Assembly (NCBI RefSeq): GCF_030253575.1
Contig: NC_080561.1
Location: 36,682,064-36,746,063 of the forward strand
DNA from: Rhododendron vialii
Lineage: Eukaryota; Streptophyta; Magnoliopsida; Ericales; Ericaceae
Direction of reading: 5' to 3'
Length of the DNA stretch: 64,000 nt
Under the pieces are notes generated by a model. The model did no database searches. It was not told where the DNA came from and saw only the letters and a program-made list of their open reading frames with translations. Below are positions 13,410 to 24,106 of this stretch, piece by piece (within the stretch, counting starts at the first letter, position 1; the number at the start of each line of letters is the position of its first letter). The position numbers and the translations under genes are program-made.

Positions 13410-16400
13410 CCCTTTTCCCCTTGGTTTTGTGGGGTTTTTTTTTTTCGTTCTTTTTTTTAGCTTGAAACCTTCCTCTCCTAGCGCCGTTCGGTGGAATTTT
13501 CAAGGGGTGTTTTGAGGTCATCGAATCCGGATCTTGGTCAAGGAAGGGGTGGCTGTGGGTGGGTTTTGCAGGCAAGCGGACAGCAGCTAACTGGACGGCG
13601 GCGAGCGGAGATGGGTTTGCCGTGAGGTTTTAGCGGCTGCGTCGGGGATCAGATTGTTTTGGGGCAATTTCAGGGGATTATCAGGCGTTTGCCGTGAAGC
13701 CAAGATCCTGGTATTGGGTGAAGTTTCCATCGTGGGTTGGTTTTTCCGGCGAAGTTGATTTTTAGAGGTGTTTTATTGATTTTTGTGGTGATGTTTGGTT
13801 AGGTGTGGGGGCTATTTTTAGGGGTTGGTATAGTTGGTAATTGGGCCTGATTTATGGGTCGCTTTGCGACTGTTTTAGGCGTTGTTTTGGGACTGTTTCA
13901 GGAGTTTAGTGGGGTTTTTTTTTTTTTTTTGGGGGGGGGGGTTTCAGGCAGCGACATGACGGCAGCGGCATTTGGATGTTAGGTAAGTTGGGATTTTGCG
14001 AGCAGAGGTAGTAGGAGGGTATTGTGCACTCTTTGAGGCTCTCTCAATGCTTTCCTGTGTCGCTATATTTATGTTCTTGGTTTTGCTGTTGCACTACATG
14101 CATGCCTCACAGTATGTTAAATTTGATTTTTATTCATTTTTTCAAATTCCTTACATTATCACAGCATTTTCCAGGAATTGATAGCCGAGATTGGAGTGCT
14201 TGAAAAGCAAAGAGATGAACTTGAAGCTGAATTAAGAAAGGTACTTCCTCGATGGTCCCCCACTACCCCAAAAACCCCCATCATTGCAATCCTAGGATTC
14301 TTTTCATTTAATGTTGTTGAACAGGTAGTCAATACTACCTAATGACAAACCCCATCATTGAAGAAATAGTAGAATTTTCTTCATGGAAGGTTCTTCAATA
14401 AGTTTTCAATTCTACCTTCGTTTCAGTTAATTTTTTTTTCTCAGTACATGTTTATTAAAAAGTTTTCAGTTCTACCTACCTATTCGTTTGTGTCACATGC
14501 ATTGTGTTGTACAGTTGAGCTAGCCTCATGTACATGGATTCATTGTTAGTTTGGATTGTTACCACATTACAAGTACACTTCAGTATATACCCAGTTCCTG
14601 CATATTATTTGATGCAGCAAGGTGTGGCTGTGTGATAGACATCTTACTATTGGACATTGTTGGAGCATCTGAGACAGGATCAGAGAACACTCTCCAGTTT
14701 ATATGTAGAGTTATAGCCAGTAGGACACATCTAACGAGCAGTTCTATTCGAACACTTCATTTCCTTTTAGGTCATGAAGCCTGTCTCTGTTCTATTTCCT
14801 TTTTCTTTTGGTTTGGGTGTGTGTGTGCGTGGGAGCTGAGGTCTGTACTGTGTGCTGGCTGTATTAATCTGATCAATGCGGAGACATAAGCTGGCTATAA
14901 GAGTGATTTTAGTTATTTAGTTTCCTGCTAGATTTATTCAACGTAAAAATGTTGGCAAAGTGTTCCTTTTACCTTTGACGAAGTGTAATTAGTTCGAGTA
15001 AGAAACTGAAGACGTGTGAAACTGTGAATATTGGCAACCCTGGTTTGTTATGCAAATTTATTAGGCGTATCACGTCATTTTGTTTCTTTCTTGTTAGTTA
15101 GAAATGGAATCAACTTGTGAAATTTGCTGAAGTTCAACTCTTGGTCTTGCTCCCAAAACACGTGTTTCCTTTTCATAATAAGTGCTTGAGAAAATATGTT
15201 TAGAAGGTGCTTCATCAGTGCTTGCTGAAGTGCACAAAGTTTATGGCATTTCTCATAAAGTTTTTATATTTGGTTTCCTATGATTCATACAAATGGCATA
15301 AGAGATGTACTTCAAATGTAAAGAGGTGAAATTTGAACCCATTTATTCTAGTAGTCAGATCAGTTTTACTCATTAACATCTCCCTCCCTAGTGACTAAGC
15401 TTATCACATCTTATGACAATGAATGGCTGGCATAGGTTACTACCTCAATAACTGCTGCACGAGCACGTCTTCATAATGCCAGAGAAGAAAGAGAGCAGTT
15501 TGACGAAGCAAGCAATCAGATTCTTGAACACTTGAAGACAAAGGTAGCGTTGTGTTTGCACGTACTACATATACTGGAAGCTCTTGTTTTTCACTATCTT
15601 AAATGGTAGGAAGATGAGCTGTCGAGGTCAACTGCTTGTTATAGAGCGGAAGCAGATGTTTGCAATGCATTCGTTAATTTTCTGGAAGAGATCTGGGTGT
15701 CCCAGTCCAAATATACAGAACAAAAGGAGAAGCTGGTCAAGTATGGACTTCTTATACTCTTTTAGCCTTCTCAGCTGAGAACTCTTTCATTATCAAACGT
15801 CAAGAATATACCTGTCATTTCATGATTTACGTTTGCCCTTTCATTTCTTTACTTGTCCACATTGTTGTGGTCACTTATTAGTAGGAGTAATTAGTAACTC
15901 TTGGACAGTTGGCATCTAATAATTTCTTGTTACATGGTACAAGTGATGAACTGGAGAGAAACAGAGACTATTTTGTGAAGTTGGCTGTTCGTCTCTTATC
16001 TGCTTTTAAGGTATGCACTCACTTGTGGCCATATGCATTGATGAATTTGATCTCCTGGTTTCTATTCAATACGATGAAAAATTTAGTCCTCAAATCTATC
16101 AAATGTGGTATTCACATATTTGATGCCACCATCTCTCTCAGGATGAGTTGGGCTCTTCTATCACCACTTTTGCAGAGCTTGTGAAGAACTTGAATTCAAG
16201 TCGAAGGTAGTGATAATTAGTTCCTTTTGAATCGCAATCTCAAGCTGAGTTGCCCTTACCATTATTAACCTGTTCCAGGTCACAATTTTCCTTTTGAATC
16301 GCAATCTCAAGCTGAGTTGCCCTTACCATTATTAACCTGTTCCAGGTCACAATTAGCAGCTTGTTTGGATGATGAAAATTCACAAGCAGTAAACCCAAGA

Positions 16401-17372
16401 ACAAAACTTGAAGAAGAATATCTTGATTCTGAAGCCAAGGTATGAATTGTTCGTTCATGTTCATTGTCGATGATTTTCCCTCGAATAATATCTTTGCGTA
16501 ATTCTCCACCAAAAAAACGAGATGATGTTTAAAATGAGGGCACTGAATTTTTTGTTTGTTTTGTTTCTTTGCTTCTCAATAAGGTCACCTAAATCTGAGT
16601 CGTGAACATTTACTCTATTAGAAGTTTGCGGATGAGTTCTAGCAGTCTTTCCAGAAATTTGTTGCTTCTATCTACTCAAGATCATGCTTTGCATTTCTTG
16701 TCTATTGTCAGTTTATCGCCATATTCAGTGTAGTGGAAAGCATAAAAAAGCAGTTCTTCCCTAAAAATGAAGAAATTTCCAGGTGAGGTGATCATGACCG
16801 ATGTTATATTATTTGTTTTTTTTTAATTTTATTTTATAGTTTTACTGCCTTTACTTGGCTTGTGTAGCCTTTGGTTCAACCTTTAAGGAAGGAAACATGA
16901 TAAAATTGTGATCAGGCATGATAATCAAATGGTTGAAGAGTTACTTAATCATCTTGAGAAAATCAAAGATGAATTTGAATCGATTGAGAGACCAGAACTG
17001 GACATTGAAAGTCCCACCCGAAGTGCAAATGCTACATCAATAGAGAATTCCAAGAGTAGTCCATTTTCTGTTCCCGAAGAGGCCTCAACTGAGGAAGTTG
17101 AATCCATTCAGAGACCAAATTCGGAAACTCAGAATCCAACCAAAACAGTAGAAACGCCATCGAAAGAAAGGGCTCCTGAGACATTGGAACGCAAACTCTC
17201 AGAATCTCCTAAGATCATGGGAGTCAAGACGTCAGACCCTGGGGCAAAACTTTTGGAGCTGAAATTGGAATTGGAGAGAGAAAGCAAAGAGGACTCAACA
17301 GAAGAGATTGGGGGATGGGAATTCGATGAGCTTGAGAAAGACCTGGAAACCAGTGACCTACCGAGAAAATAG
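3088..17372 (+). CDS. Conserved plant coiled-coil protein of unknown function, 18 exons, 706 aa
   Basis: Exons: 3088-3237, 6481-6702, 9253-9348, 9587-9639, 9844-9940, 10028-10101, 10756-10870, 11955-12065, 12506-12582, 12808-12874, 14175-14240, 15436-15543, 15610-15740, 15944-16010, 16142-16206, 16346-16439, 16712-16782 and 16916-17372. All introns are GT-AG and the phases join without a stop. The protein starts [15 protein letters not shown] and continues with [13 protein letters not shown], a signature I recognise from a single-copy plant family with no assigned role. No signal peptide or membrane span is visible. The middle is rich in Glu, Lys and Leu and probably forms coiled coils (around residues 225-400). 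The last ~150 residues are acidic, Ser/Pro/Glu-rich and likely disordered, ending close to a [11 protein letters not shown] motif. The exon at 15944 uses an acceptor inside what would otherwise be a longer exon; the earlier AG at 15907-15908 breaks the frame. Introns 1, 2 and 10 carry transposon debris. Some homologues are loosely labelled centrosomal or myosin-like; I would not rely on that. Confidence 0.85.
4591..4621 (-). mobile_element. Decayed Helitron 3' terminus
   Basis: Read on the minus strand, the end shows GCCC...GGGC hairpin remnants followed by ACAATACTAG and then a host T. This matches the hairpin-plus-CTAG 3' end of plant Helitrons inserted between A and T. The element would extend rightwards into intron 1 of the coiled-coil gene. 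Its 5' end was not found. Confidence 0.4.
4880..4985. repeat. Poly-C run and duplicated CT-rich unit
   Basis: A run of 20 C at 4880-4899 is followed by two copies of a 43-bp CT-rich unit beginning ATGTCTCTCTCTCTTCC at 4900 and 4943. It lies in intron 1. Homopolymers of this length are often miscounted in assemblies. Confidence 0.8.
5050..5674 (-). mobile_element. Probable solo LTR, reverse orientation
   Basis: The right edge reads GAAAATCTCCAACA, which on the minus strand is TGTTGGAGATTTTC, a common start of plant Copia LTRs. The body lacks open frames. The left edge is only approximate and I could not fix a target-site duplication, so this is tentative. Confidence 0.35.
5752..6080. repeat. 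GCCTCGAGGC-type interspersed repeat remnant
   Basis: The segment is peppered with self-complementary blocks such as GAGGCTCGCCTTGAG, CGCCTTGAGGCC and ACGCCTCGAGAC. That pattern recurs in plant non-autonomous DNA transposons. No clean termini were found. It sits in intron 1 of the coiled-coil gene. Confidence 0.3.
8448..8939. mobile_element. Stowaway MITE interrupted by another MITE
   Basis: The left end TACTCTCTCCGTCCCAATT and the right end AATTGGGACGGAGGGAGTA are inverted repeats over about 25 bp, with TA at both borders. This is the Stowaway (Tc1/mariner) signature. A second element occupies 8527-8760. The pair lies in intron 2 of the coiled-coil gene. Open frames running through it are by-products of the low-complexity interior. 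Confidence 0.85.
8527..8760. mobile_element. Harbinger/Tourist-type MITE nested in Stowaway
   Basis: The terminal inverted repeats are TGCTTTGTTTGG (left) and TGCTGAGTTTGG (right, reverse-complemented). They are flanked by TAA at 8524-8526 and 8761-8763. A 3-bp TWA duplication is typical of PIF/Harbinger. The interior is rich in TCTCTCTCC and CATTACTCTC blocks and matches the element at 39720-40402. Confidence 0.75.
13377..13985. repeat. G/T-rich low-complexity block in intron 10
   Basis: A (CT)n tract opens a ~600-bp block that is markedly richer in G than the AT-rich introns around it. It contains T and G homopolymers at 13915-13942. No terminal repeats, target duplications or reverse transcriptase motifs are visible. 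A truncated retroelement leader is possible, but nothing here proves it. Confidence 0.35.
16221..16354 (+). repeat. 67-bp tandem duplication spanning a splice acceptor
   Basis: Units 16221-16287 and 16288-16354 are essentially identical. Each contains a polypyrimidine region, TGTTCCAG and the first 9 bases of exon 16 (GTCACAATT). Splicing to the second AG (16344-16345) keeps the frame. Splicing to the first (16277-16278) reads into TCACAATTTTCCTTTTGA, an in-frame stop within six codons. Confidence 0.95.
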
Positions 17373-18327
17373 CCCGAACATGCTTCTCAGAGTTTCGGAT
17401 TCAAGAACACAAAATCTTTATGTAGTTTTTCCACCAAATTTTGGAAAATGGAACTGGTAGAGCTTTGATACATATGAATTTCCTGAATGTAACATTGACC
17501 AATGAAACAGTACTTGGTCTGGGTTATTTATTTATTTATTTATTTTTTGGGGTTGGCCACCCAGCCCAGACACAAGGCTTTGTAATCCAATTTGAAGGGA
17601 AATACAACTTTGCTCAATTAAACTCCATATGAACAATAATGCTGAAATATTGCTGAACTATGTGAGCTCATTCAAAACCCAGATCCAACCCAGTGCCTGC
17701 CCTATATTTATAGAACTTCTTACAAGTAGTTTGTAGGTCGGTAACTGTTCTTAATGTTCTGCTGAGCCAAAAAAATTTAGCTGGCCCAAAAAAAATAAAA
17801 ATTCTTAATTTTATTATTTTTTTTTGAACCAGAAAAACCCAGTCTTAATGCTCTGTTGACTTAGTGTAAAACTTTGAGGATTAACAAATTATCATTTTTA
17901 TTCTTCAGAATTATATAGTATAGAGTGAGTGCCACTTTGCGTCCGGAGAAATCCAGAAATACGGCTTTGAACCCTTCGTCCTCCGTTCCGAACAAATCAC
18001 ATTTCCAACACTTGTTTGCTGTTTCCTGTATTCCTTGTCTGAGAAAATATTGGTAACATCTTGCAGCAGAGCTGTTGCTTTGTATGATGAGTTAGGCCAC
18101 GGATGTGCATCTGGCAAGGTTTTTCTAGTAAAGGGCTCGGCCATCTTGTTTTGGTTTATTGCTTCAGTGAAATTTTAATCTACCAGAAAATAATGAATTC
18201 GACGTGCGCAAATCATTAAAAAAACAATGACAGTAAGTACCAAAAATACAAAACTTCATGGTTTACCAGTGTGTTTACGTTTGTATATATACCTCTCAAC
18301 TCTCATCCAGCATCTTTTCTATCGACT

Positions 18328-18427
18328 TGGGGGCTGCTGTTCCTAATTCAGTGGCGCTCAATCTTACCGTTCGAAAGTGTTCTGGACGGTGAGATTGAGT
18401 GCTGCTGAATGGGACAGCAGCCCCCCG
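18328..18427. mobile_element. 100-bp foldback element
   Basis: Two ~45-base arms, GGGGGCTGCTGTTCC... and its inverse ending GGGACAGCAGCCCCCC, surround a loop of about 10 bases. The arms match with only a few differences. Size and shape fit a very short MITE. No clear target duplication was seen. Confidence 0.65.
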
Positions 18428-18579
18428 GCCAGTCTGCTTTTCTATTGTTCTCTTTCCTCCTTTCATCTACTCTTGGTACAAAAACTTTAGTTTACTGATC
18501 CTGTGATCCATGACCTATCTGCATCGATGCTCTTCCTTCATAAAGCGGCAATATAGACTCCCATAATATACAACACCTT

Positions 18580-18790
18580 TAGCGCCAACGGGTTTGGCCA
18601 GGTGGACATGAGAAAGCTAACCAGTGCTTGTCCACCACGAGTTCACATGTTCGAATTTCACAAAAGCCAAATATTTCAAGTCTTGGGGTTACTGAGAGTT
18701 TGTCTGGTTATTAACTTTAGGGCCTCATAATTAGTCAAAGAGCGCGCAAACTGACCCGGACATCAGGTTATAATTAAATAAAAAAAAGGC
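18580..18790 (+). mobile_element. tRNA-derived SINE
   Basis: An A-box-like GGCCAGGTGGAC near the start and a B-box-like ATGTTCGAATTTC about 55 bases later are in pol III spacing. The body ends with CAAACTGACCCGGACATC and an A-rich tail (AAATAAAAAAAAGG). This resembles a common plant SINE layout. Confidence 0.6.
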
Positions 18791-19440
18791 ACCTCGCAAA
18801 AGTTGCTAACATAGTAGTAACATGGTTGTTGGTCATAGTAACTAATACAGGTATAGTTTCTTCAATGGAGCTTTATTAGTCTATGCAAAGGTCATTGTCC
18901 ACTTCCAGGGATGCCTACTCACCAAGCAGAGTGTGTGAGAAGTTACTTAGGACCACATTACAAAAGTTACCATGTTCCACTATTAATTCTAAGTTGAAGG
19001 TGGGGTGCACTATAGGGGACAGTGCGCGATGCAGGCCGTCCGTCTCGACGATATATGGTCCAAATTTTATCTCAGTTCCTGTAGATCCGAACCTTCTATT
19101 TTCAAAATGAATTTTAAATCAATAATAGTCGAGATGAACGGCTCGGATTTCACACTACACCCCTGTAGTGCTTGGAGAGACCCGGTTCTATAGAGCACCG
19201 TGTGATGAATTTTACATGTAGTATAGAGCACAACTGAGCTTGGCATCTAGACTCCTACTAAAGATGTAGGTGGCCTCCACAAAGGCACCATGATAAGCTC
19301 GAGAAAATTTGCCATGTAATCTTTCGAAGATTAATAATAAAAAAGATCGCGCGCCGTCCAAATAAAAAAGAGAAAATTTGCCACACTCTATCAAGCAACG
19401 GATTAAACTATACCCATAATTAAATCAAGCATTAGGGTTT

Positions 19441-19443
<3 letters not shown>

Positions 19444-19487
<44 letters not shown>

Positions 19488-19506
19488 ATATACAAGGCAA
19501 TACTCC

Positions 19507-19537
<31 letters not shown>

Positions 19538-19545
19538 TTATATAT
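19444..19545. repeat. (GA)n microsatellites
   Basis: A GA run of roughly 39 bases is followed by a second GA-rich run from about 19507. Each is followed by a near-identical TTATATATACAA...GGCAATACTCCA segment, so the whole unit is duplicated with a spacing of about 60 bp. Confidence 0.85.
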
Positions 19546-20127
19546 ACAAAGGCAATACTCCAAACAAAAGCCCTCGAAGTTGGGATCCATCTCTTTCCAT
19601 TTTTCAATGTCTAGTAATTGTCTTCCAGGCCAAGAAATGCGGTGCCCTATGCTGTGGTTACTACCTATTATTAATAGCGAGACAAGTTTTCTAATATATA
19701 GTAGTAAATAAATATCTTTAAATAAGCATAAAGTCTAATTGCACAACAAGTGTGCACAGATCATGTCACAGTGTGAGGTTCAATCCGGGTCTTACAAAAA
19801 TAATTCGAGTCATTTATTAAATACAGTATAAAATATCTTTTCAAGGGCTTTTAAGAAAAATTAGCTCAATCCAATCATTTAACTTATTAGGATATCCTAA
19901 AATCTGAATGAAAAGTTAGATAATTGAATCGAGCACCTATAGGTATTAGATTAAGGTGATTTTTCACCGTGGCCTTCAAAAAAATGTTTTAATTTAATGA
20001 ACGGCTCAAATTGTTTGTGTGAAACCCGAGGTGAACCCCACACCGTGATTTGTGCACATTTGTTGTGAAATTAGTCGGGTTGTTAAATAAGAGGGGATAA
20101 TTAGAAAGGAATTAGATCTTTTCCAGT

Positions 20128-20309
20128 CTTTTTTTTTTTTTTTTTTGCCAATATTATAAACATCAGTGGGGGTTAGCGTAGTGTTAGTATGTTAGTCAGT
20201 ATGGGGTCCAAAGGCAATCCATAGCTCTGAACCATAAATTCGCCTCTTGTGGGGATCGAACCTCTGCCTCCATTGTAGAGGGAGGGTGATACAACCAACT
20301 TCACTAGGA
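20128..20309 (-). mobile_element. tRNA-derived SINE (family S1, copy 1)
   Basis: A poly-T run (the A tail of a minus-strand insert) is followed by GCCAATATTATA and, further on, GGGATCGAACCTCTGCC, the reverse of a pol III B box. Imperfect target duplications CTTTTCCAGTCTT and TCTCTTCCGGTCTT flank it. Three relatives are at 34628, 38284 and 40930. Confidence 0.7.
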
Positions 20310-20992
20310 AGGATTTCTCTTCCGGTCTTTAATTTAAACTGGACGAAAAAATCTAAATCTAGATTGTCCATTGCTCTAATTAGTCCGAATCATTCATTAC
20401 ACAAATATATAATTCAGATTTGGACTATTTCATACGATTCAAAACTCAGACCAGAGAGAATCCGAATAGAAAAGATGCTCACATCTTGACCAAGTCAAAT
20501 GAAGGACTCATCCCCTCTCTCTCTCTCTCTCTCTCTCTCTGTGATAGTGTAATTGTAACATACTACTGTACATCATAGAATGGCAAAACCTAGATCTTGA
20601 GAAATGGGATGGTTTCGAATTTGAATTCTGGTGGACAGAGAAGTTGTGGGTACAGCAGGAAATTGGCAGAATCATTTACTAGTAGTTAGACTCCCCAAAT
20701 ACTATAAAACAAATGGTTGGTTTTGGACTGAGGTGGACGGCTCAATCCTTTCAAGATACACACTTATCGTATTTATATATCTGTCTCTCTATATATTTTT
20801 ATGTACAAAGTTGTACGTACCATAATATTATTTATTATGCTTTTTTTTACTAATTCTTTTGTACTCACATGAACGAAGGGAAAAAAAAAAGTGCATGATA
20901 AAAAGGAGCCTGTGAATAACATTTTGAAAAAAGAAAAGAAAAGGAAAATCTGACATTTTTTTACATGAGAAAATCTTTTTAACAGAGTGAAC

Positions 20993-21165
20993 AGTTTTTT
21001 TTTCCGGAGGTGAATCGCGACCGTTTAAGAGTATTTTGAATGGTCTGAATGTTAATGAGACTTTTCTGGAGAAGAGTCTGGATCCGGAAAATTTTTATTA
21101 ACATTCGGACCGTCCAAAACTAAAATGAACAACTAAAGTTGTGTGCGACTCCGTCGGATCCGTGA
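20993..21165. mobile_element. Short MITE (family of 39170-39360)
   Basis: It starts near CCGGAGGTGAATCGCGACCG and ends near GCGACTCCGTCGGATCC. The arms are partly complementary around CTGAATGTTAATGAG / TTAACATTCGGAC. A diverged relative lies at about 39170-39360, which supports a repeat family. Termini are approximate. Confidence 0.5.
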
Positions 21166-21284
21166 ATAAAGTTATCTCTTTTTACATCCCTTTTATGCTT
21201 TTCTAACTTGGCACCATCTCTGCTTTAAAGGATGCTCTTCTCTTTCTCATCTCCTCCCTTGGCCTTCACCATTCTCAACTCTCC

Positions 21285-21286
<2 letters not shown>

Positions 21287-21373
<87 letters not shown>
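21287..21373. repeat. (AT)n(GA)n compound microsatellite abutting a start codon
   Basis: About 34 bases of TA repeats run straight into about 53 bases of GA repeats, which end directly at the ATG of the MAKR-like gene. GA tracts in plant 5' UTRs can bind BBR/BPC proteins; that role here is inference only. Confidence 0.9.
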
Positions 21374-21377
<4 letters not shown>

Positions 21378-22402
21378 AAATGGCCACAACTCCCCCTACT
21401 ATCCATGGAGATGAAGACTTCATAGACATGGAAGTAACATCTTCTCCTTCTTCTTCTTCTTCTACTTCTAATGTCCTCTGTTACACCACAAACTCCCCCT
21501 CCAAATCCACAGAATTTGAGTTCCAAAAGTCTTCAACTCCCAATGAGGCAAAACAACCATCACCTTCTCCAGCCGATGAGCTCTTCTACAAAGGCAAACT
21601 CCTCCCTCTCCACCTCCCTCCTCGCCTCCAAATGGTCCAAAACCTCCTCAAAAACTCCGTCACCGCCGCCGCCACCACCAACAACACGCCACTAGAATCA
21701 TGCAACATCTCGCCGTCGGAATCCTGCCGCGTGAGTTGCGAGCTGAACCCGGACGAGTACTTCTTCGAATGGTCCACCGAATGGACCGGATTCATCTCGG
21801 AAAACAACATCCACAAGAAGTACTCTTGGTCCAAGAAGTTGAAGCTTGTCAAGCAATCCATACTTGCCCAAAAGCTCAAGGCTTCCAGAGCCTATCTGAA
21901 GACTCTTTTCACCAAATCTGCCTGTTCAAATGACATTCCAGATGCCGGAAATGAGCCAAAAGGCAAGGAGTGTTTGGGCAACAAGTACATGAAAGTGGCG
22001 ACGAAGAAGAACCCATTTGGGCACATAGGAAAAGGAGCTTACCCAACAATAGCTGCTGTCATAGCCGAGGAGAGTGCGAACAATACCCACAGGAGGTCCT
22101 TCTCGGGGGCAATCAAGAGGCATTATTCTGCGACAAAGTCTTCGTCTTCTTCTTCCTCGTCCAGTGCTTCTTCTCTGTCGTCATCGTTTTCGATCAATTC
22201 GAATGCCCTGTATGATTTGCAGTTGCTCAAGAGGAGTGCCAGTTCAAGTTCAGAGCTTGAGGAGGGTTCGATTGAGGGTGCTATTGCTCACTGTAAAAAG
22301 TCTCAGCAGATGTTTAGTTCAAGTAATAAGGCATCAGGTGATGTTGGGCTTTGTTCACTTTCTGCTTCAAGGGTTGCAGTTTCTGAAGATAAAGAGAGAT
22401 GA
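21374..22402 (+). CDS. MAKR/BKI1-like membrane-associated kinase regulator
   Basis: Single exon, 342 residues. Family members sit on the inner face of the plasma membrane and restrain leucine-rich-repeat receptor kinases such as BRI1 until phosphorylated. Visible hallmarks, in order: an N-terminal FIDMEV motif (residues 16-21), a FEFQ motif near 49, the conserved block from ADELFYKGKLLPLHLPPRLQ (67-86), a basic stretch rich in KKLK, KQS and QKLKASRAYLK (148-177) suited to membrane binding, poly-Ser (255-271), and a C-terminal IEGAIAHCKKSQ (300-311) like the BRI1-interacting motif of BKI1. There is no signal peptide or membrane span. The layout is closest to MAKR3/MAKR4-type proteins, but I cannot pick the paralogue. 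The ATG chosen is the first after the GA tract; a second in-frame ATG follows two codons later and could serve instead. Confidence 0.85.
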
Positions 22403-22904
22403 GGTATTTGTTCCGTTGATGTTTTTGACAAAACAGAAGGGCAAAGGCGACTTAGCTAGATAGAGATGAGCCTAATGTTTTCGATGGTCTGTCACTTTCT
22501 TTTTTGTTTGAATTGATTGTCGCTTAATCGTCTTGAAAAAAGTCTAGGAACACACCCTCCGGGTACAACTCCGGACACAACTGTGTTTGTAGTCGTTTGA
22601 TGTATGTAAGCTCATCTATAACGAACGGCTCCGAATGCAGTTGTGTCTGGAGTTGTGTTTATAACAGCGATGGTTTCATGGATTTACACATGGATGATTC
22701 TACTGCGCGCACACAATTAGACATTTCACTGTCTAGAAATACACATCAAGAAGTTCCTCTCGCTCATGTTGAAACTGTTAAAGCATCCAACTCTAAACCA
22801 ATTGGCAATGAATGGAGAGGTCGTCCGCTTCATATACTAGTTTTAGAGGAGATAATTAACTAATGTGGGACAAACTCCAACGAAAACTGTTCCAAATTAG
22901 ACTT

Positions 22905-23222
22905 GAGAGCATCTCCAATGGTTTGAGTAATTTTTCTAAGCCGAAGTTATTTTTTTGGCTTGTTACAGTTGTATTTTGTTAAATTTTTGCAAAGTTGCTC
23001 CACTGGTGCCAAAACCAATTTTTACCTGGCCTTCACCTGCCCCAACTTTTGGATCACTCAAATAAATTCATAGAGTCAAAAACCAAAAAAATAGCAGCAC
23101 ACAAATGTTGATGCGGCAGTACATGGCATTACCATTTCTTGTGTCAAATTTGGCTTGAGAAACGGCAAAGCCATATTTTGACATGAGAAATGACTTACCA
23201 ATGACTTACCATTGGAGATGAG
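22905..23222. mobile_element. Tourist-like MITE
   Basis: The left end GAGAGCATCTCCAATGG and the right end CCATTGGAGATGAGC are inverted repeats of the GAGCATCTCCAA type common in plant PIF/Harbinger MITEs. A second GAGCATCTCCAAC end begins immediately afterwards at about 23220, suggesting two elements side by side. Target duplication unclear. Confidence 0.65.
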
Positions 23223-23720
23223 CATCTCCAACTCTTTGCCAAAGCCAGAATTTTACACCATCTCACATAAAATTAACCATCTCCAACCCTAAGCCAAATC
23301 CATGGCCAACTTATAGTTTCACAAATCCTGTGCCAAATAGCCAAGAGGTCTCTCGCCCAACGACATCAGTTGTGCACTTGAGTGCTAGGATAATGGAGGT
23401 CAGGAGTTCAATTCTTCTTCGAGTTCAATTCTTCTTCCAAGGTATTAATCTAACTATTCTAACAATAATAACTTTCGGCGAATTAAAAAAAAAATCTTGT
23501 ACCAAATTTAGCAGGGAAGCCTTGTTCTCTCTCTCTCTCTCTCTTGATGGACCCTAGCTAGTACCCTACAAAAATGGCACTACTATCTCTGCAATGTCTG
23601 TTTTAACTGCTGGAGCAACATTGCCTAGTATGGCAAACAATATGACCCCATTGACTACAAGTTTGGATTTCTGTGAAGAATCCCATAATTATTCATGGAA
23701 TTTTGCAATCAGAAATCCTA

Positions 23721-24106
23721 TTGGTACCGACGGTACCCATAGGGAAAATGTACCGACGGCCACCGGACGGCCGTCTCCGGTCACCGGACGGCCGATCCGA
23801 GCCGTCCAAAAATTTTAAAAAATAAAACCGAGTGGCCTTACGCGAGAATCAATAGCATCCGAGGTGTGTAGGGTACTTGATCCGAGCACCCATTTTTCGT
23901 GTATATTTGTATATACGTGTATATACACGAAAAAGGGGTACTCGGATCAAGTACTCTACACACCTCGGATGCCATTGATTCACGCGTAGGCCCACTCGAT
24001 TTTATTTTTTAAAATTTTTGGACGGCTCGGATCGGCCGTCCGGTGACCGGAGACGGCCGTCCGGTGGCCGTCGGTGCATTTTCCCTATGGGTACCGTCGG
24101 TACCCA
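23721..24106. mobile_element. 386-bp near-perfect hairpin MITE, TA-flanked
   Basis: Arms of roughly 185 bases are inverted copies. The left begins TTGGTACCGACGGTACCC and the right ends GGGTACCGTCGGTACCCA. The arms are GC-rich (GGACGGCCGTCTCCGG) at the ends and AT-rich at the centre (GTGTATATACACG). TA flanks both borders (23719-23720, 24107-24108). A diverged relative is at 37729-38058. Confidence 0.8.

Larger units (their letters stand above)
17373..21286. other. Intergenic region with SINEs, foldback element and microsatellites
   Basis: The first ~250 bases are probably the 3' UTR of the coiled-coil gene. The rest shows no gene. It holds a 100-bp foldback (18328-18427), two SINE copies, GA microsatellites and a short MITE; each is listed separately. 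Other open frames are short and driven by low complexity. Confidence 0.5.

Noticed and set aside
22597..22863. 88-codon plus-strand frame after the MAKR-like gene
   Set aside because: No recognisable domain. It starts within an inverted ACAACTCCGGACACAACTG-type repeat and is most likely 3' flank.
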